A stretch of 64,000 nucleotides of DNA from Bacteroides sp. (lineage in GTDB: Bacteria > Bacteroidota > Bacteroidia > Bacteroidales > Muribaculaceae), in NCBI GenBank assembly GCA_014802045.1, contig JAAVDA010000017.1, forward strand, positions 10,583 through 74,582. Reading direction: 5' to 3'. Within the stretch, counting starts at the first letter, position 1. Every line of letters begins with the position of its first letter. Made by a program: the position numbers and the translations under genes. Of this stretch, positions 1 to 8,161 are shown one piece after another. The notes under the pieces were generated by a model. It saw only the letters and a program-made list of their open reading frames with translations. It was not told the DNA's origin and did no database searches.

Positions 1-477
1 ATGTTTTTTCTCGGCGTGGCTGTGGGATATTTCCTTGTGTTTCCGCTCACGCTCAGATTTCTTGCCGAATACAAAGTGAGCGAAATGGTGCCCAACCAGA
101 TTTCGCTTGACTCGTATATGGACAACTTTCTTGTGCTTATCCTCGTGATGGGTATCATATTCGAGCTGCCTCTTCTGGCATGGATGCTTGGCCGAATGGG
201 CATACTCACGCGTGAGTTTTTCAAGAAATTCAGGCGCCACGCCATAGCCGGACTTCTCGTTCTGGCGGCTGTGGTTACTCCAACAGGCGATCCATTTACG
301 CTGATGGTCGTGTTTCTGCCCATATATGCACTGTGGGAGATGAGTGCATGGCTTGTGCCGGCCCAGCAACCCGACGATGACAACGACGACGATGCCGGTT
401 CAGACCATCCGGACTCTCCTTCCGACGAAGATTTCGACCGCCTTTACATCCCTGCCTACAAGCGTCACACAGACTGA
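1..477 (+). CDS. tatC: Sec-independent translocase TatC, C-terminal part (5' end outside window)
   Basis: TatC is the multispanning receptor subunit of the twin-arginine translocase in the inner membrane and recognises RR signal peptides of folded exported proteins. The visible 158 residues hold three hydrophobic segments (about 1-20, 42-63 and 82-118) with TatC-like FELP and TPTGDPFT motifs, then a highly acidic tail (DDDNDDD). TatC proteins are usually 230-280 residues, and the frame is open to base 1, so the N-terminal third lies before the window and the ATG at base 1 is probably an internal Met. The 3' end overlaps the convergent znuC-like gene by 13 bases. No tatA/B is visible. Confidence 0.88.
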   Translation: MFFLGVAVGYFLVFPLTLRFLAEYKVSEMVPNQISLDSYMDNFLVLILVMGIIFELPLLAWMLGRMGILTREFFKKFRRHAIAGLLVLAAVVTPTGDPFTLMVVFLPIYALWEMSAWLVPAQQPDDDNDDDAGSDHPDSPSDEDFDRLYIPAYKRHTD

Positions 478-1208
478 CCTTCGAGCCTATGCGTGGCACT
501 GCATTCCGGACAGTCACATTCATCCGAGCAATCATAATGCACCATATGACTGCCCGAATGGCACTCTTTCACCGTGTGGTCTACTATCACATGCCGGCTT
601 GCCATCGAGGCGATAGTGGTCATCTCGTGCGATACAAGTATCACCGTTACATCCTTTGGCAAAGAGGCTATGATATCATATATGCGGTGTTCGAAATGCT
701 TGTCGAGATAGCTCAGAGGCTCATCGAGCACAAGCACATCGGGCTTAGCCACAAGAGCACGCGCCAGAAGAGTGCGCTGAAACTGTCCGCCCGAGAGTTC
801 GCCGATTGGACTTCCTGACTTTTCTTCAAGTCCTACCGCACGCAGCATTTCAGATGTGCGACGTTCCACTTCTGCACGGTCAGCAACCTTTATTCCAAGC
901 AGACCGGAAGCCACAACATCGCGCACAGAGAGAGGAAAACTTGAGTCTGTCATATTCTTCTGCGGAAGATAGCCTATTGACAGACGCTTCACAGGCTGTC
1001 CGCCACTGAAATATTCCACACTCCCCCCAGTGGGTGCAAGAAGCCGCAAGATTATGCGCAGCAATGTTGTTTTTCCTCCGCCGTTAGGCCCGGTCACAGC
1101 AATAAAGTCGCCCTTTCTCACTTCGAGATTCACATCGGAGAGCACCTTTTTGTGCTCGCGAAGCATGCTCACCCCTCGGAGCCTTATCAGCAAATCTTCA
1201 TTTTCCAT
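465..1208 (-). CDS. znuC: Zinc/manganese-type ABC transporter ATP-binding protein
   Basis: ATPase subunit of a metal-importing ABC transporter acting at the cytoplasmic face of the inner membrane. Walker A GPNGGGKTT (residues 40-48), signature LSGGQ (138-142) and Walker B LVLDEP (about 159-164) are intact in 247 residues. The ATG at 1208 is chosen because it overlaps the end of znuA by 11 bases; upstream in-frame starts lie inside znuA. The last 35 residues are rich in Cys and His (CSDECDCPEC), unlike the ABC core, and may sense or bind metal (inference). It is the last gene of a three-gene operon, and no permease gene follows: the next gene, tatC, is convergent. Confidence 0.85.
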   Translation of the reverse strand: MENEDLLIRLRGVSMLREHKKVLSDVNLEVRKGDFIAVTGPNGGGKTTLLRIILRLLAPTGGSVEYFSGGQPVKRLSIGYLPQKNMTDSSFPLSVRDVVASGLLGIKVADRAEVERRTSEMLRAVGLEEKSGSPIGELSGGQFQRTLLARALVAKPDVLVLDEPLSYLDKHFEHRIYDIIASLPKDVTVILVSHEMTTIASMASRHVIVDHTVKECHSGSHMVHYDCSDECDCPECSATHRLEGQSV

Positions 1209-2097
1209 CTGCAATAACATTATCTGACGATGTGTTGAGCAGTGCATCCACAATCACTTCAAGTTCGGCCTGCCATTCGGGCGAGAGAGGATGAATCACC
1301 TGCTTCACCGCTCCTGTGCGTGCTATGATAGGCTCGGCCTTACCTCCGGCATCCATCTGCGGTTGGATAAAAAACACCTTTGCCCGGTGAGAAGCGGCCT
1401 CATCAAGTTTTTTCTGCATCATAGGGAGGGTCATTTCCTTATTTTCCATGCCCATGGCAATCTGGTTTAGGCCATAATCGCGGGCAAAATAGCTGAGTGA
1501 GGGATGCCATACCAGAAAAGACTCCCCCTTCAGCGGAGCAAGTCTTGAGGCAAAAGATTTGTCAAGAGAATCGAGAGAAGCGTCAAGAGCGCGATAGTTT
1601 TTTTCATAATAGTCGGAGCCGGCCGGGTCTATGGTCTGAAGACCTTTAAGCATATTGGCAGCCATGATACGCGCGTTTTTCACGGAAGACCATGTGTGGG
1701 GATCCACTTCACTCATACCGGGATGATGGTGATGTCCGTGGCTGCCCTCTATCAGGTCAATCCCCTCAGAAGTGTCCACAACCAGTAGCGACTCATTGCC
1801 TGCCACTACCTTCTCAATCAGTGAGTTTTCCCAAGGAAGATGCCCCATGCGCATGAATGCGTCGCTTCTGGCTGCATCGCGAATCACAGACAGAGCCGGG
1901 TCAAAGCTCTCAGGATTGGCATCTCCGGCAAGAAAGGTTCTCACCTCTATCCTGTCGCCACCGATGCGCTCCAACAGCCATTTCTGAGGCTCGATACTTA
2001 CGGTAACTACAGGATGGGTATGCTCCGAGTGTTTGCATCCGGCTATAAAAAAAGCGGCAAGAGAGGCCAGAATAAGGAGTAAGAGACTTTTAATCAT
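1198..2097 (-). CDS. znuA: Zinc-type ABC transporter substrate-binding lipoprotein
   Basis: Periplasmic metal-binding receptor of a cluster A-I (ZnuA/TroA) ABC importer, 299 residues. A lipoprotein signal (hydrophobic stretch then FIAGC, Cys at 21) would anchor it. Metal ligands are suggested by the His in GHLPW, a His-rich loop (HGHHHHPG) followed by DPHTW, and a later WHPSL motif. A His-rich loop is typical of zinc-specific members. Its start overlaps the end of the VanZ-GNAT gene by 8 bases and its end overlaps znuC, so the three are translationally coupled. A permease is missing from this locus. Confidence 0.88.
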   Translation of the reverse strand: MIKSLLLLILASLAAFFIAGCKHSEHTHPVVTVSIEPQKWLLERIGGDRIEVRTFLAGDANPESFDPALSVIRDAARSDAFMRMGHLPWENSLIEKVVAGNESLLVVDTSEGIDLIEGSHGHHHHPGMSEVDPHTWSSVKNARIMAANMLKGLQTIDPAGSDYYEKNYRALDASLDSLDKSFASRLAPLKGESFLVWHPSLSYFARDYGLNQIAMGMENKEMTLPMMQKKLDEAASHRAKVFFIQPQMDAGGKAEPIIARTGAVKQVIHPLSPEWQAELEVIVDALLNTSSDNVIADGK

Positions 2098-3070
2098 TGG
2101 TTGAAGTTATTTCAGATTCATTATTTACCGCACCATACACCCGGGCATGAAGCGTTGACGCCACTTTATTTAGATTAAGATCTGCAGAGGTGGCCATAAG
2201 CATCAAGCTTACGGAAGGTAGACCGGGAGCATAAGGTGGCTGAACATAGCTGAAGTCAGGAAAAGCTATAAATCCACAACGCTTGTAGAAACCGATTCTT
2301 CTTCGCGCAAGCGGGCCATCAGACTCCGGCTCAACCTCAAGCACCACAGGATTTGACTGCTTTTTCACAAACTCCTTGAGAATTCGCGCTCCAACACCTT
2401 TGCCTCTGCAGCTACTGTCTATGGCAAAATGCTCTATATAGGTGAACTCAGGAAAAGCCCAGGCGGTAATAAGTCCGGCAGGGCGCTTACCATAATTCAC
2501 TATGTAAAAACCAAACGGGCCCCCAACGCTATCGGTGAGCCGCATCAACTCATGCCACGGACGGCGCTCCTCTTCAGGAAAAGAGGAGAGATATATTTTT
2601 TTCACACAGTCAATCCGTGAAGAATATCCGGTGGCGCAATCTAACACCACTTCTTCCGGTTCGTGCCGCCACACAGACTGCCATCCGGGCCAGACATACA
2701 CCAACCATGCACCAAACGCAGCTCCGATGGTATCGGCAATGAAATCAAGCCAATCGGCCGAACGTCCCAATTCCATTAAATGCTGAAGAATTTCGACAAT
2801 TCCTCCGAATAAAGAAGAAATAATCATGGCTCCAATCGCTGCTAAAGGCCGGGGGACCATATGGTGCGCCCTGCAGCGGTCAAAGAGAATAGCTCCGGCA
2901 AGAGTGGCGAACATTATGAAATGAACCACCTTGTCACTATGTGGAAACAGGTGGATATGGTCGCTCGGCAACGGATTAGGCACAAGAGTGAAGTAACACA
3001 CCGCAAGAGTCACTGCAAGTGTGAAGAAATATGGAGGAGCTTTGAATATATATTTACGAATTTTGTCCAT
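2090..3070 (-). CDS. VanZ-like membrane domain fused to GNAT acetyltransferase
   Basis: This 326-residue protein joins two domains. Residues 1-135 are VanZ-like: four hydrophobic segments with HSDKVVHFIMFA and a later ADWLDFIADTIGAAFG motif. Residues about 150-300 are a GNAT N-acetyltransferase with the acetyl-CoA loop CRGKGVG and a terminal FYKRCGF strand-loop. VanZ proteins confer teicoplanin or lipoglycopeptide tolerance in some Firmicutes, but the role of the family elsewhere is unclear, and the GNAT substrate is unknown. A TATTTTTG -7 element ends 8 bases before the ATG. It heads the znuA-znuC operon. Fusion of the two domains is the odd feature. Confidence 0.75.
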   Translation of the reverse strand: MDKIRKYIFKAPPYFFTLAVTLAVCYFTLVPNPLPSDHIHLFPHSDKVVHFIMFATLAGAILFDRCRAHHMVPRPLAAIGAMIISSLFGGIVEILQHLMELGRSADWLDFIADTIGAAFGAWLVYVWPGWQSVWRHEPEEVVLDCATGYSSRIDCVKKIYLSSFPEEERRPWHELMRLTDSVGGPFGFYIVNYGKRPAGLITAWAFPEFTYIEHFAIDSSCRGKGVGARILKEFVKKQSNPVVLEVEPESDGPLARRRIGFYKRCGFIAFPDFSYVQPPYAPGLPSVSLMLMATSADLNLNKVASTLHARVYGAVNNESEITSTND

Positions 3071-3077
3071 TTTCCGG

Positions 3078-3085
3078 CAAAAATA
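3078..3085 (-). promoter_or_regulatory. -7 promoter element of VanZ-GNAT/znuA/znuC operon
   Basis: TATTTTTG on the minus strand matches the Bacteroides -7 consensus TAnnTTTG. It ends 8 bases before the ATG at 3070, so the transcript would be nearly leaderless. No clear TTTG -33 element was found. Confidence 0.5.
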
Positions 3086-3151
3086 CTTAACTATGTTTCA
3101 ATATGCAACAAAAAGCACCATATAAAACGCTCGGATATTACATTTTTTGAC

Positions 3152-3159
3152 TAATTTTG
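3152..3159 (+). promoter_or_regulatory. -7 promoter element for the NSS transporter operon
   Basis: TAATTTTG matches TAnnTTTG. The expected transcription start near 3166 would leave a leader of about 35 bases before the ATG at 3200. It is divergent from the VanZ-GNAT promoter. Confidence 0.5.
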
Positions 3160-3199
3160 TGCGAAATATAGCAATCATTCACATACACTTAACGTACTA

Positions 3200-4564
3200 A
3201 TGTCAAAAAAACCACAGTTCGCATCTAAAATCGGACTAATTGCTGCTACTGTAGGCTCAGCCGTAGGGCTCGGCAATGTGTGGAGGTTTCCCGCCGAAGC
3301 GCAGGCCAACGGTGGAGCGGCTTTCCTTATTATATATATCTTATGTGTGTTTCTGCTCGGCGTACCGGTAATGGTGACGGAGTTTGCACTGGGTCGCTCA
3401 GGACGTAGCGACGCAGTTGGCTCTTTCAAAAACCTCGGAGCAAAGAAATTCTGGTGGGGAGTGGGCGGTCTTGCCATTCTGGCAAGCTATATGATTTTAT
3501 GGTTCTATATGGTTGTGGCCGGTTGGACATTCGAATATCTGTGGCAATCGGCCACCGGTGCGCTTTACTCACCTGTAGCAGGTGACAGCGGCGATCTGTC
3601 GGCCCGTTTCGCCATAAAGATGAAAGAGTTTATCACTCAGGGATGGAATCCGCTCATCAACACATATATTATTATAGTGCTCAATATCGCGGTGCTTATC
3701 GGTGGTGTGCAGAAAGGCATCGAACGGCTCTCAAATGTGCTTATGCCGCTGCTATTCCTCATTCTCGTGATTTTCTGCTGCGTATCGCTCTCACTGCCCG
3801 GTGCACCTGAAGGTCTTGAATTCTTCCTGAGTCCCGATTTCTCTAAAATCACCCCCGGGGTGATGCTCAATGCTCTCGGTCAGGCATTCTTCTCATTAAG
3901 TCTCGGCATGGGTATTCTCGTGACTTACTCCTCCTACTTCCCTAAAAACACTCGTCTTACACGTACCGCCGTCACTGTGTCGCTGCTCGACCTGCTTGTG
4001 GCCGTGATGATGGGTATTATAATCTTTCCAGCCGTCACTACATTTCATCTTGAGGGAGAAGGCATGCGAGGTGCCACTCTCGTTTTCATCACCCTCCCTG
4101 AAGTTTTCGCTCAGATGGATTGGACCAGATTCTGGTCATCGCTGTTTTTCCTTCTTCTTACAGTGGCGGCCGTCACCTCTACGATTTCTCTTGCCGAGGT
4201 GATAGTTGCGTTTCTTCAAGACCGTTTCGGGTTTGCACGCCTCAAGGCCGTGTTTACCGCCCTGCTTCCTCTGTTTTTGTTCAGCACCATCTGTTCGCTC
4301 TCGCAAGGACCGCTTGACTACATCCAAATCTTCGGCCGCAATATCTTTGATTTTCTAGACAACCTTGCCACCAACATTTTCCTCCCCGTAGTGGCTCTGC
4401 TGATGTGTGTGTATATGGGATGGTTCGCACCACACAATCTTCTCAAAGACCAGTTGTCAAATTACGGCACCATCTCTACTCGACTTTATAAACCGCTGAT
4501 ATTCATAATCCGCTATATTGCACCCGCGTTAATCGCGCTTGTGCTTATCCCGGCTTTGTTGTAA
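3200..4564 (+). CDS. Sodium-dependent transporter, NSS/SNF family (first copy)
   Basis: A 454-residue inner-membrane Na+ symporter of the neurotransmitter:sodium symporter family (LeuT/MhsT fold), probably importing an amino acid; the substrate cannot be read from sequence. The family signature in TM1 is clear: GSAVGLGNVWRFP near residues 18-30. Eleven or twelve hydrophobic segments follow, as usual for bacterial members. Its stop overlaps the start of a small membrane gene (TAATG), which is followed by a second NSS gene of nearly equal length, so the three form an operon with paralogous transporters. Confidence 0.9.
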   Translation: MSKKPQFASKIGLIAATVGSAVGLGNVWRFPAEAQANGGAAFLIIYILCVFLLGVPVMVTEFALGRSGRSDAVGSFKNLGAKKFWWGVGGLAILASYMILWFYMVVAGWTFEYLWQSATGALYSPVAGDSGDLSARFAIKMKEFITQGWNPLINTYIIIVLNIAVLIGGVQKGIERLSNVLMPLLFLILVIFCCVSLSLPGAPEGLEFFLSPDFSKITPGVMLNALGQAFFSLSLGMGILVTYSSYFPKNTRLTRTAVTVSLLDLLVAVMMGIIIFPAVTTFHLEGEGMRGATLVFITLPEVFAQMDWTRFWSSLFFLLLTVAAVTSTISLAEVIVAFLQDRFGFARLKAVFTALLPLFLFSTICSLSQGPLDYIQIFGRNIFDFLDNLATNIFLPVVALLMCVYMGWFAPHNLLKDQLSNYGTISTRLYKPLIFIIRYIAPALIALVLIPALL

Positions 4565-4863
4565 TGGCTGTCGATTTCACATCCGGCGAAAGGAGAGGAC
4601 TCATTGCGCTGCTTGCCCTTCTGGCCGCAGTGCTTTGTTTCTGCCTTATCGTGAGGATGTGTGACACATCCGGTCAGCATGAAGCAGTGAAGTTTCAGGC
4701 CGACACATCTAAGGCCGACACGGTCACAACTCAGTCAGACGACACTACCGCCACATATTATTCCATACAATCACGACGAACAGGCAAATCAAAAAACAGA
4801 AAGACGAAAATTCAACGTCCCGACGGACCGCAGCGTAGTTTTCTCGACGAGCCAGTTGAGTGA
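4564..4863 (+). CDS. Small single-span membrane protein between two NSS transporters
   Basis: A 99-residue protein of unknown function. One transmembrane helix spans about residues 13-32, after a short N-terminus with ERR; the rest is hydrophilic, Thr/Asp-rich and then basic (SRRTGKSKNRKTK). The ATG overlaps the preceding stop (TAATG), and the next gene begins 24 bases after its stop, so it is co-transcribed and coupled to the transporters. The N-terminus FTSGERRGLIALL resembles the start of Bacteroidota helix-hairpin-helix (ComEA-like) proteins, but no HhH domain follows. It may be a truncated relative or a transporter accessory; both are guesses. Confidence 0.6.
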   Translation: MAVDFTSGERRGLIALLALLAAVLCFCLIVRMCDTSGQHEAVKFQADTSKADTVTTQSDDTTATYYSIQSRRTGKSKNRKTKIQRPDGPQRSFLDEPVE

Positions 4864-4887
4864 TAGACTAATTCACATCATCTTCAC

Positions 4888-6258
4888 ATGTCCACATCTG
4901 AAAAGAGCAAAAAAACACGCGTACAGTTTGCCACCCGACTCGGTGTTATAGCCACCACTGTAGGTTCAGCCGTTGGCCTCGGCAACATATGGCGTTTCCC
5001 CTATGAAGCCGGCACTCATGGCGGCGGAGCTTTCATGCTCTGCTATATCTTTTTTATCTTTATCATCGGAGTTCCGGTGATATGTGCAGAGTTTCTGATG
5101 GGTAGAGGCACAAGAAGCAATATCTTCGGAGCCTATCGCAAGCTCGCTCCTAAAGGGAAATGGTTTTATGCCGGATATATGGGAATTCTTGCGTCGATAC
5201 TGATTCTGAGTTTCTATTCGGTTGTGGCTGGCTGGACTCTCGAATATTTCGTGCAGTCTGTCAGCGGCTCTCTCGACCTTGCCTCAATGGAAGAATATCA
5301 CGCTCGATTCGATGAGTTTTCCACCGGCAATTGGCGCCCGGTGCTTTGGACTCTTATATTTCTCACTCTCAATTTCCTTATTCTTGTGAGAGGCGTCACC
5401 AAGGGGATAGAGCGAATGAGCAATATACTCATGCCGGTACTTTTCGTAATCCTCCTTATTTTCTGCATCAACTCGCTAACCCTGCCTGGTGCCGGCGAAG
5501 GTCTACGTTTTCTCTTCCACCCTGATTTTTCAAAGATAGATTCAGGAGTGATGCTCGGGGCCATGGGACAGGCATTCTTCTCCCTTAGCCTCGGTCTCGG
5601 ATGTATGACCACCTACGCCTCATATTTTAGCGATTCAACCCGGCTTGCGAAGAGTGCCGTTATCACAGCCTCTCTCGACACCGCTGTGGCATTTCTTGCC
5701 GGAATCGTAATTTTCCCGGCCGTGTTTACCTTCGGATTCTCTCCTGCCGCCGGGCCGACACTGGTGTTTGAAGTGCTTCCCTCCATCTTCCATTCCCTGC
5801 CTCTCGGCGCTGTGTGGTCAAGCCTGTTTTTCTTCCTCCTGCTCCTTGCATCGCTCACCTCCACAATCTCTATGAGTGAGATTTCGATAGCCTTCTTTGT
5901 TGAGGAAAAGAAAATGTCAAGGCGCTCGGCCACTGTGCTCAACACCGGTTTGGCCGCTGTGTTTGGAGTGCTCTGCGCTCTGAGTTTCGGGTGTCTGGGC
6001 GACTTTAAGCTGTTTGGGCTCACGGTGTTCAATCTTTTTGATTATGTCTCTTCAAACATACTGCTCCCTATCGGCGGCATGATTACATCAATATTTGTAG
6101 GATGGTTCGTTGACCGCCGTTTTGTGCGCGACCAACTCACCGATTTCGGATCTTTCCGCCTGAAAATGCTTGGAGTGATAGTGTTCTGCCTTCGCTATGT
6201 GGCCCCGGTATGCATCCTGCTGGTATTTCTCAATTCTATCGGTCTGATCCAGCTCTAA
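4888..6258 (+). CDS. Sodium-dependent transporter, NSS/SNF family (second copy)
   Basis: A 456-residue paralogue of the protein encoded at 3200. It carries the same TM1 signature (GSAVGLGNIWRFP) and parallel motifs throughout, including KGIERMSN, FSKIDSGVMLGAMGQAFFSLSLG and TSTISMSEI, so the pair arose by duplication. It should act as a Na+-coupled amino acid importer in the inner membrane. Divergence in the substrate loops suggests different substrates (inference). It is the last gene of the operon; the 224-base gap after it contains an intergenic repeat. Confidence 0.9.
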   Translation: MSTSEKSKKTRVQFATRLGVIATTVGSAVGLGNIWRFPYEAGTHGGGAFMLCYIFFIFIIGVPVICAEFLMGRGTRSNIFGAYRKLAPKGKWFYAGYMGILASILILSFYSVVAGWTLEYFVQSVSGSLDLASMEEYHARFDEFSTGNWRPVLWTLIFLTLNFLILVRGVTKGIERMSNILMPVLFVILLIFCINSLTLPGAGEGLRFLFHPDFSKIDSGVMLGAMGQAFFSLSLGLGCMTTYASYFSDSTRLAKSAVITASLDTAVAFLAGIVIFPAVFTFGFSPAAGPTLVFEVLPSIFHSLPLGAVWSSLFFFLLLLASLTSTISMSEISIAFFVEEKKMSRRSATVLNTGLAAVFGVLCALSFGCLGDFKLFGLTVFNLFDYVSSNILLPIGGMITSIFVGWFVDRRFVRDQLTDFGSFRLKMLGVIVFCLRYVAPVCILLVFLNSIGLIQL

Positions 6259-6306
6259 GTTTTTTTGCTAATCTACCGCATTCTTCCTAACTTCGCATAA
6301 AATAAG

Positions 6307-6464
6307 TAAGTCATGAAAATCAGTTTATACTATCTTACGCGCCGTCATAACACTCTTCCGGCTTAATCATCAGTCATGATGGAGCCCCTTTACTCCCTCC
6401 TCGCAAGTACAGATCTTATAAATGACACCATCGTATCATATTATAAACTAATTTACAAGACTTA
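6307..6464 (+). repeat. Intergenic inverted-terminus repeat, copy 1 (upstream of folP)
   Basis: A 158-bp element whose ends form imperfect inverted repeats: 6307-6329 against 6442-6464 match at 20 of 23 positions, both ending inward in AGTTTATA. It aligns along its whole length with the repeat at 55178-55334; an internal 30-base block (6350-6379) matches 23 of 30. The right end lies 18 bases before the TTG start of the dihydropteroate synthase gene. No protein is encoded. It could be a MITE-like element or a mobile leader sequence. Confidence 0.8.
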
Positions 6465-6482
6465 CATAAAACTTACCTGATA

Positions 6483-7334
6483 TTGACACCTTTCTCTCTT
6501 AATATCCACGGGAGCCTGCTCGAAATCACCAGGCCGCAGGTAATGGCCATCATAAATGCCACTCCCGACTCTTTTCACTCCCCGTCGCGCCACACTGCGG
6601 CCGGAAGCGTAGGAGCGACTGCCGAACGGTTTATATCCGAGGGGGCCGACATTATAGATGTGGGCGCCTATTCATCGCGTCCGGGAGCCGATGATGTGTC
6701 TGAGCAAGAAGAGATGACCCGGCTGCGCACCGCTTTGAGAGAAATCCGCGCGGTTGATTCGCATATACCTGTGTCTGTCGATACTTTCCGCTCAGCTGTG
6801 GCTCGTATGGCGGTTGAGGAATTCGGAGCCGACATAATCAACGATATTTCCGGTGGAGATATGGATGAGGAGATGTTTGGCACCGTAGCTTCTCTCCATG
6901 TGCCATACGTGCTGATGCACATGCGCGGCACACCCGCCACCATGCAGCATCTCACCGATTATGCCGATGGAGATGTGACCGGAGGAGTGATTTCCGAACT
7001 CTCAGCCAAAATCAGACGTCTCCACCTGCTTGGCGTGAGCGACGTGATTATAGACCCCGGGCTGGGTTTTGCTAAGACTACCTCACAAAACTTCACTCTT
7101 CTGCGCCAGCTTCCACTCCTCACCGAGGCATTCGGACTCCCGATTCTCATCGGCCTATCGAGAAAATCTATGCTCACCCGCACCCTGTCAATCACACCTG
7201 CAGAAGCCCTCGAAGCCACTGTGGCGGCCGATATGATAGCTCTGATGCAAGGAGCCTCCATATTGCGGGTGCATGACCCACTCCCCTGCCGCCAGAGTGT
7301 GGAGCTCTTCACAACTACATTTTCCAACACCTGA
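6483..7334 (+). CDS. folP: Dihydropteroate synthase
   Basis: Cytoplasmic enzyme of folate synthesis that condenses dihydropterin pyrophosphate with p-aminobenzoate; target of sulfonamides. The 283-residue TIM barrel shows the DHPS signatures AIINATPDSFHS near residues 22-33, GADIIDVGAYSSRPGA near 55-70, INDISGG, and DPGLGFAKT. The start is a TTG at 6483: no ATG exists in frame until inside the first conserved motif (about residue 21), and the frame upstream has no better start. The upstream repeat ends 18 bases earlier. The cdaA gene follows after 10 bases, a pairing common in Bacteroidota. Confidence 0.92.
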   Translation: MTPFSLNIHGSLLEITRPQVMAIINATPDSFHSPSRHTAAGSVGATAERFISEGADIIDVGAYSSRPGADDVSEQEEMTRLRTALREIRAVDSHIPVSVDTFRSAVARMAVEEFGADIINDISGGDMDEEMFGTVASLHVPYVLMHMRGTPATMQHLTDYADGDVTGGVISELSAKIRRLHLLGVSDVIIDPGLGFAKTTSQNFTLLRQLPLLTEAFGLPILIGLSRKSMLTRTLSITPAEALEATVAADMIALMQGASILRVHDPLPCRQSVELFTTTFSNT

Positions 7335-7344
7335 ATCACTAAAA

Positions 7345-8124
7345 ATGGAATCTTTCGGAATTCGCGACGCTCTTGATATAGCCATCGCAGCTCTGCTACT
7401 TTTCTATCTCTACAGGATAATGAAAGAGTCGGGCACCATAAATATCTTTTTCGGTGTGCTGGCCTTTATTGTCGTATGGGTTTTCGCTTCACAGATTCTT
7501 GAGATGAAGCTCATCGGCACGATTCTCGACAAATTCATGAGCATCGGCCTTCTTGTCCTCGTGGTTCTGTTTCAAGACCAGATAAAACGTTTTCTCGTGG
7601 AACTTGGCGACCACAAGCGATGGCGGTTTCTGAAGAATCTTTTCCATCACTCCCACGGGCGCCACGAGGATTCGTCTCGACAATATGTTCTTCCGGTGGT
7701 CTACGCCTGCATGAACATGGCCAAGACCAAAACAGGAGCCCTGATAGTGATTCAGCAAGACATTAGTCTTGAAAACTACGAGAAATCCGGCGACATCATC
7801 GATGCACTCATCAATTCGCGACTCATCGAAAACATATTTTTCAAAAATTCCCCTCTCCACGACGGAGCCATGATTATAGCACATGACCGAATTAAATCGG
7901 CCGGATGCATTCTGCCTGTAAGCCATGACCGCAATGTGCCGAGAGCTCTCGGTCTGCGCCACCGCTCAGCTCTGGGCATCTCTCAGGCCACAGATGCATT
8001 TGCAATAGTGGTCAGCGAGGAGACAGGTGGAATTTCAGTGGCCCACAGAGGTGTTTTGACCACTCGGCTGTCATCGGCCGACCTCGAACACCGTCTCTCG
8101 GAAGTTTTTCATAACGATAAGTAG
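7345..8124 (+). CDS. cdaA: Diadenylate cyclase, CdaA type
   Basis: Membrane-anchored enzyme that joins two ATP into cyclic di-AMP. The protein starts at the ATG at 7345 (259 residues), 10 bases after folP; an upstream in-frame start would lie inside folP. Three N-terminal transmembrane helices (about residues 10-80) precede the DAC domain, whose catalytic DGA (173-175) and RHR (205-207) motifs are intact. The length and topology match CdaA/DacA rather than DisA. Co-transcription with folP is likely. c-di-AMP typically controls potassium and osmotic homeostasis. Confidence 0.93.
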   Translation: MESFGIRDALDIAIAALLLFYLYRIMKESGTINIFFGVLAFIVVWVFASQILEMKLIGTILDKFMSIGLLVLVVLFQDQIKRFLVELGDHKRWRFLKNLFHHSHGRHEDSSRQYVLPVVYACMNMAKTKTGALIVIQQDISLENYEKSGDIIDALINSRLIENIFFKNSPLHDGAMIIAHDRIKSAGCILPVSHDRNVPRALGLRHRSALGISQATDAFAIVVSEETGGISVAHRGVLTTRLSSADLEHRLSEVFHNDK

Positions 8125-8145
8125 TTTTTTTGCACAAAAAAAACA

Positions 8146-8153
8146 TAACTTTG
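8146..8153 (+). promoter_or_regulatory. -7 promoter element for dCMP deaminase gene
   Basis: TAACTTTG matches TAnnTTTG and ends 9 bases before the ATG at 8162, predicting a leader of only a few bases. A TTTG at 8129-8132 is 13 bases upstream, closer than the usual 19. Confidence 0.5.
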
Positions 8154-8161
8154 CAATCGCA

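Noticed and set aside
1198-1253. Longer start for the znuC-like gene at 1253
   Set aside because: It would overlap znuA by 56 bases and adds residues with no ABC similarity; the ATG at 1208 fits the coupled-overlap pattern of the operon.
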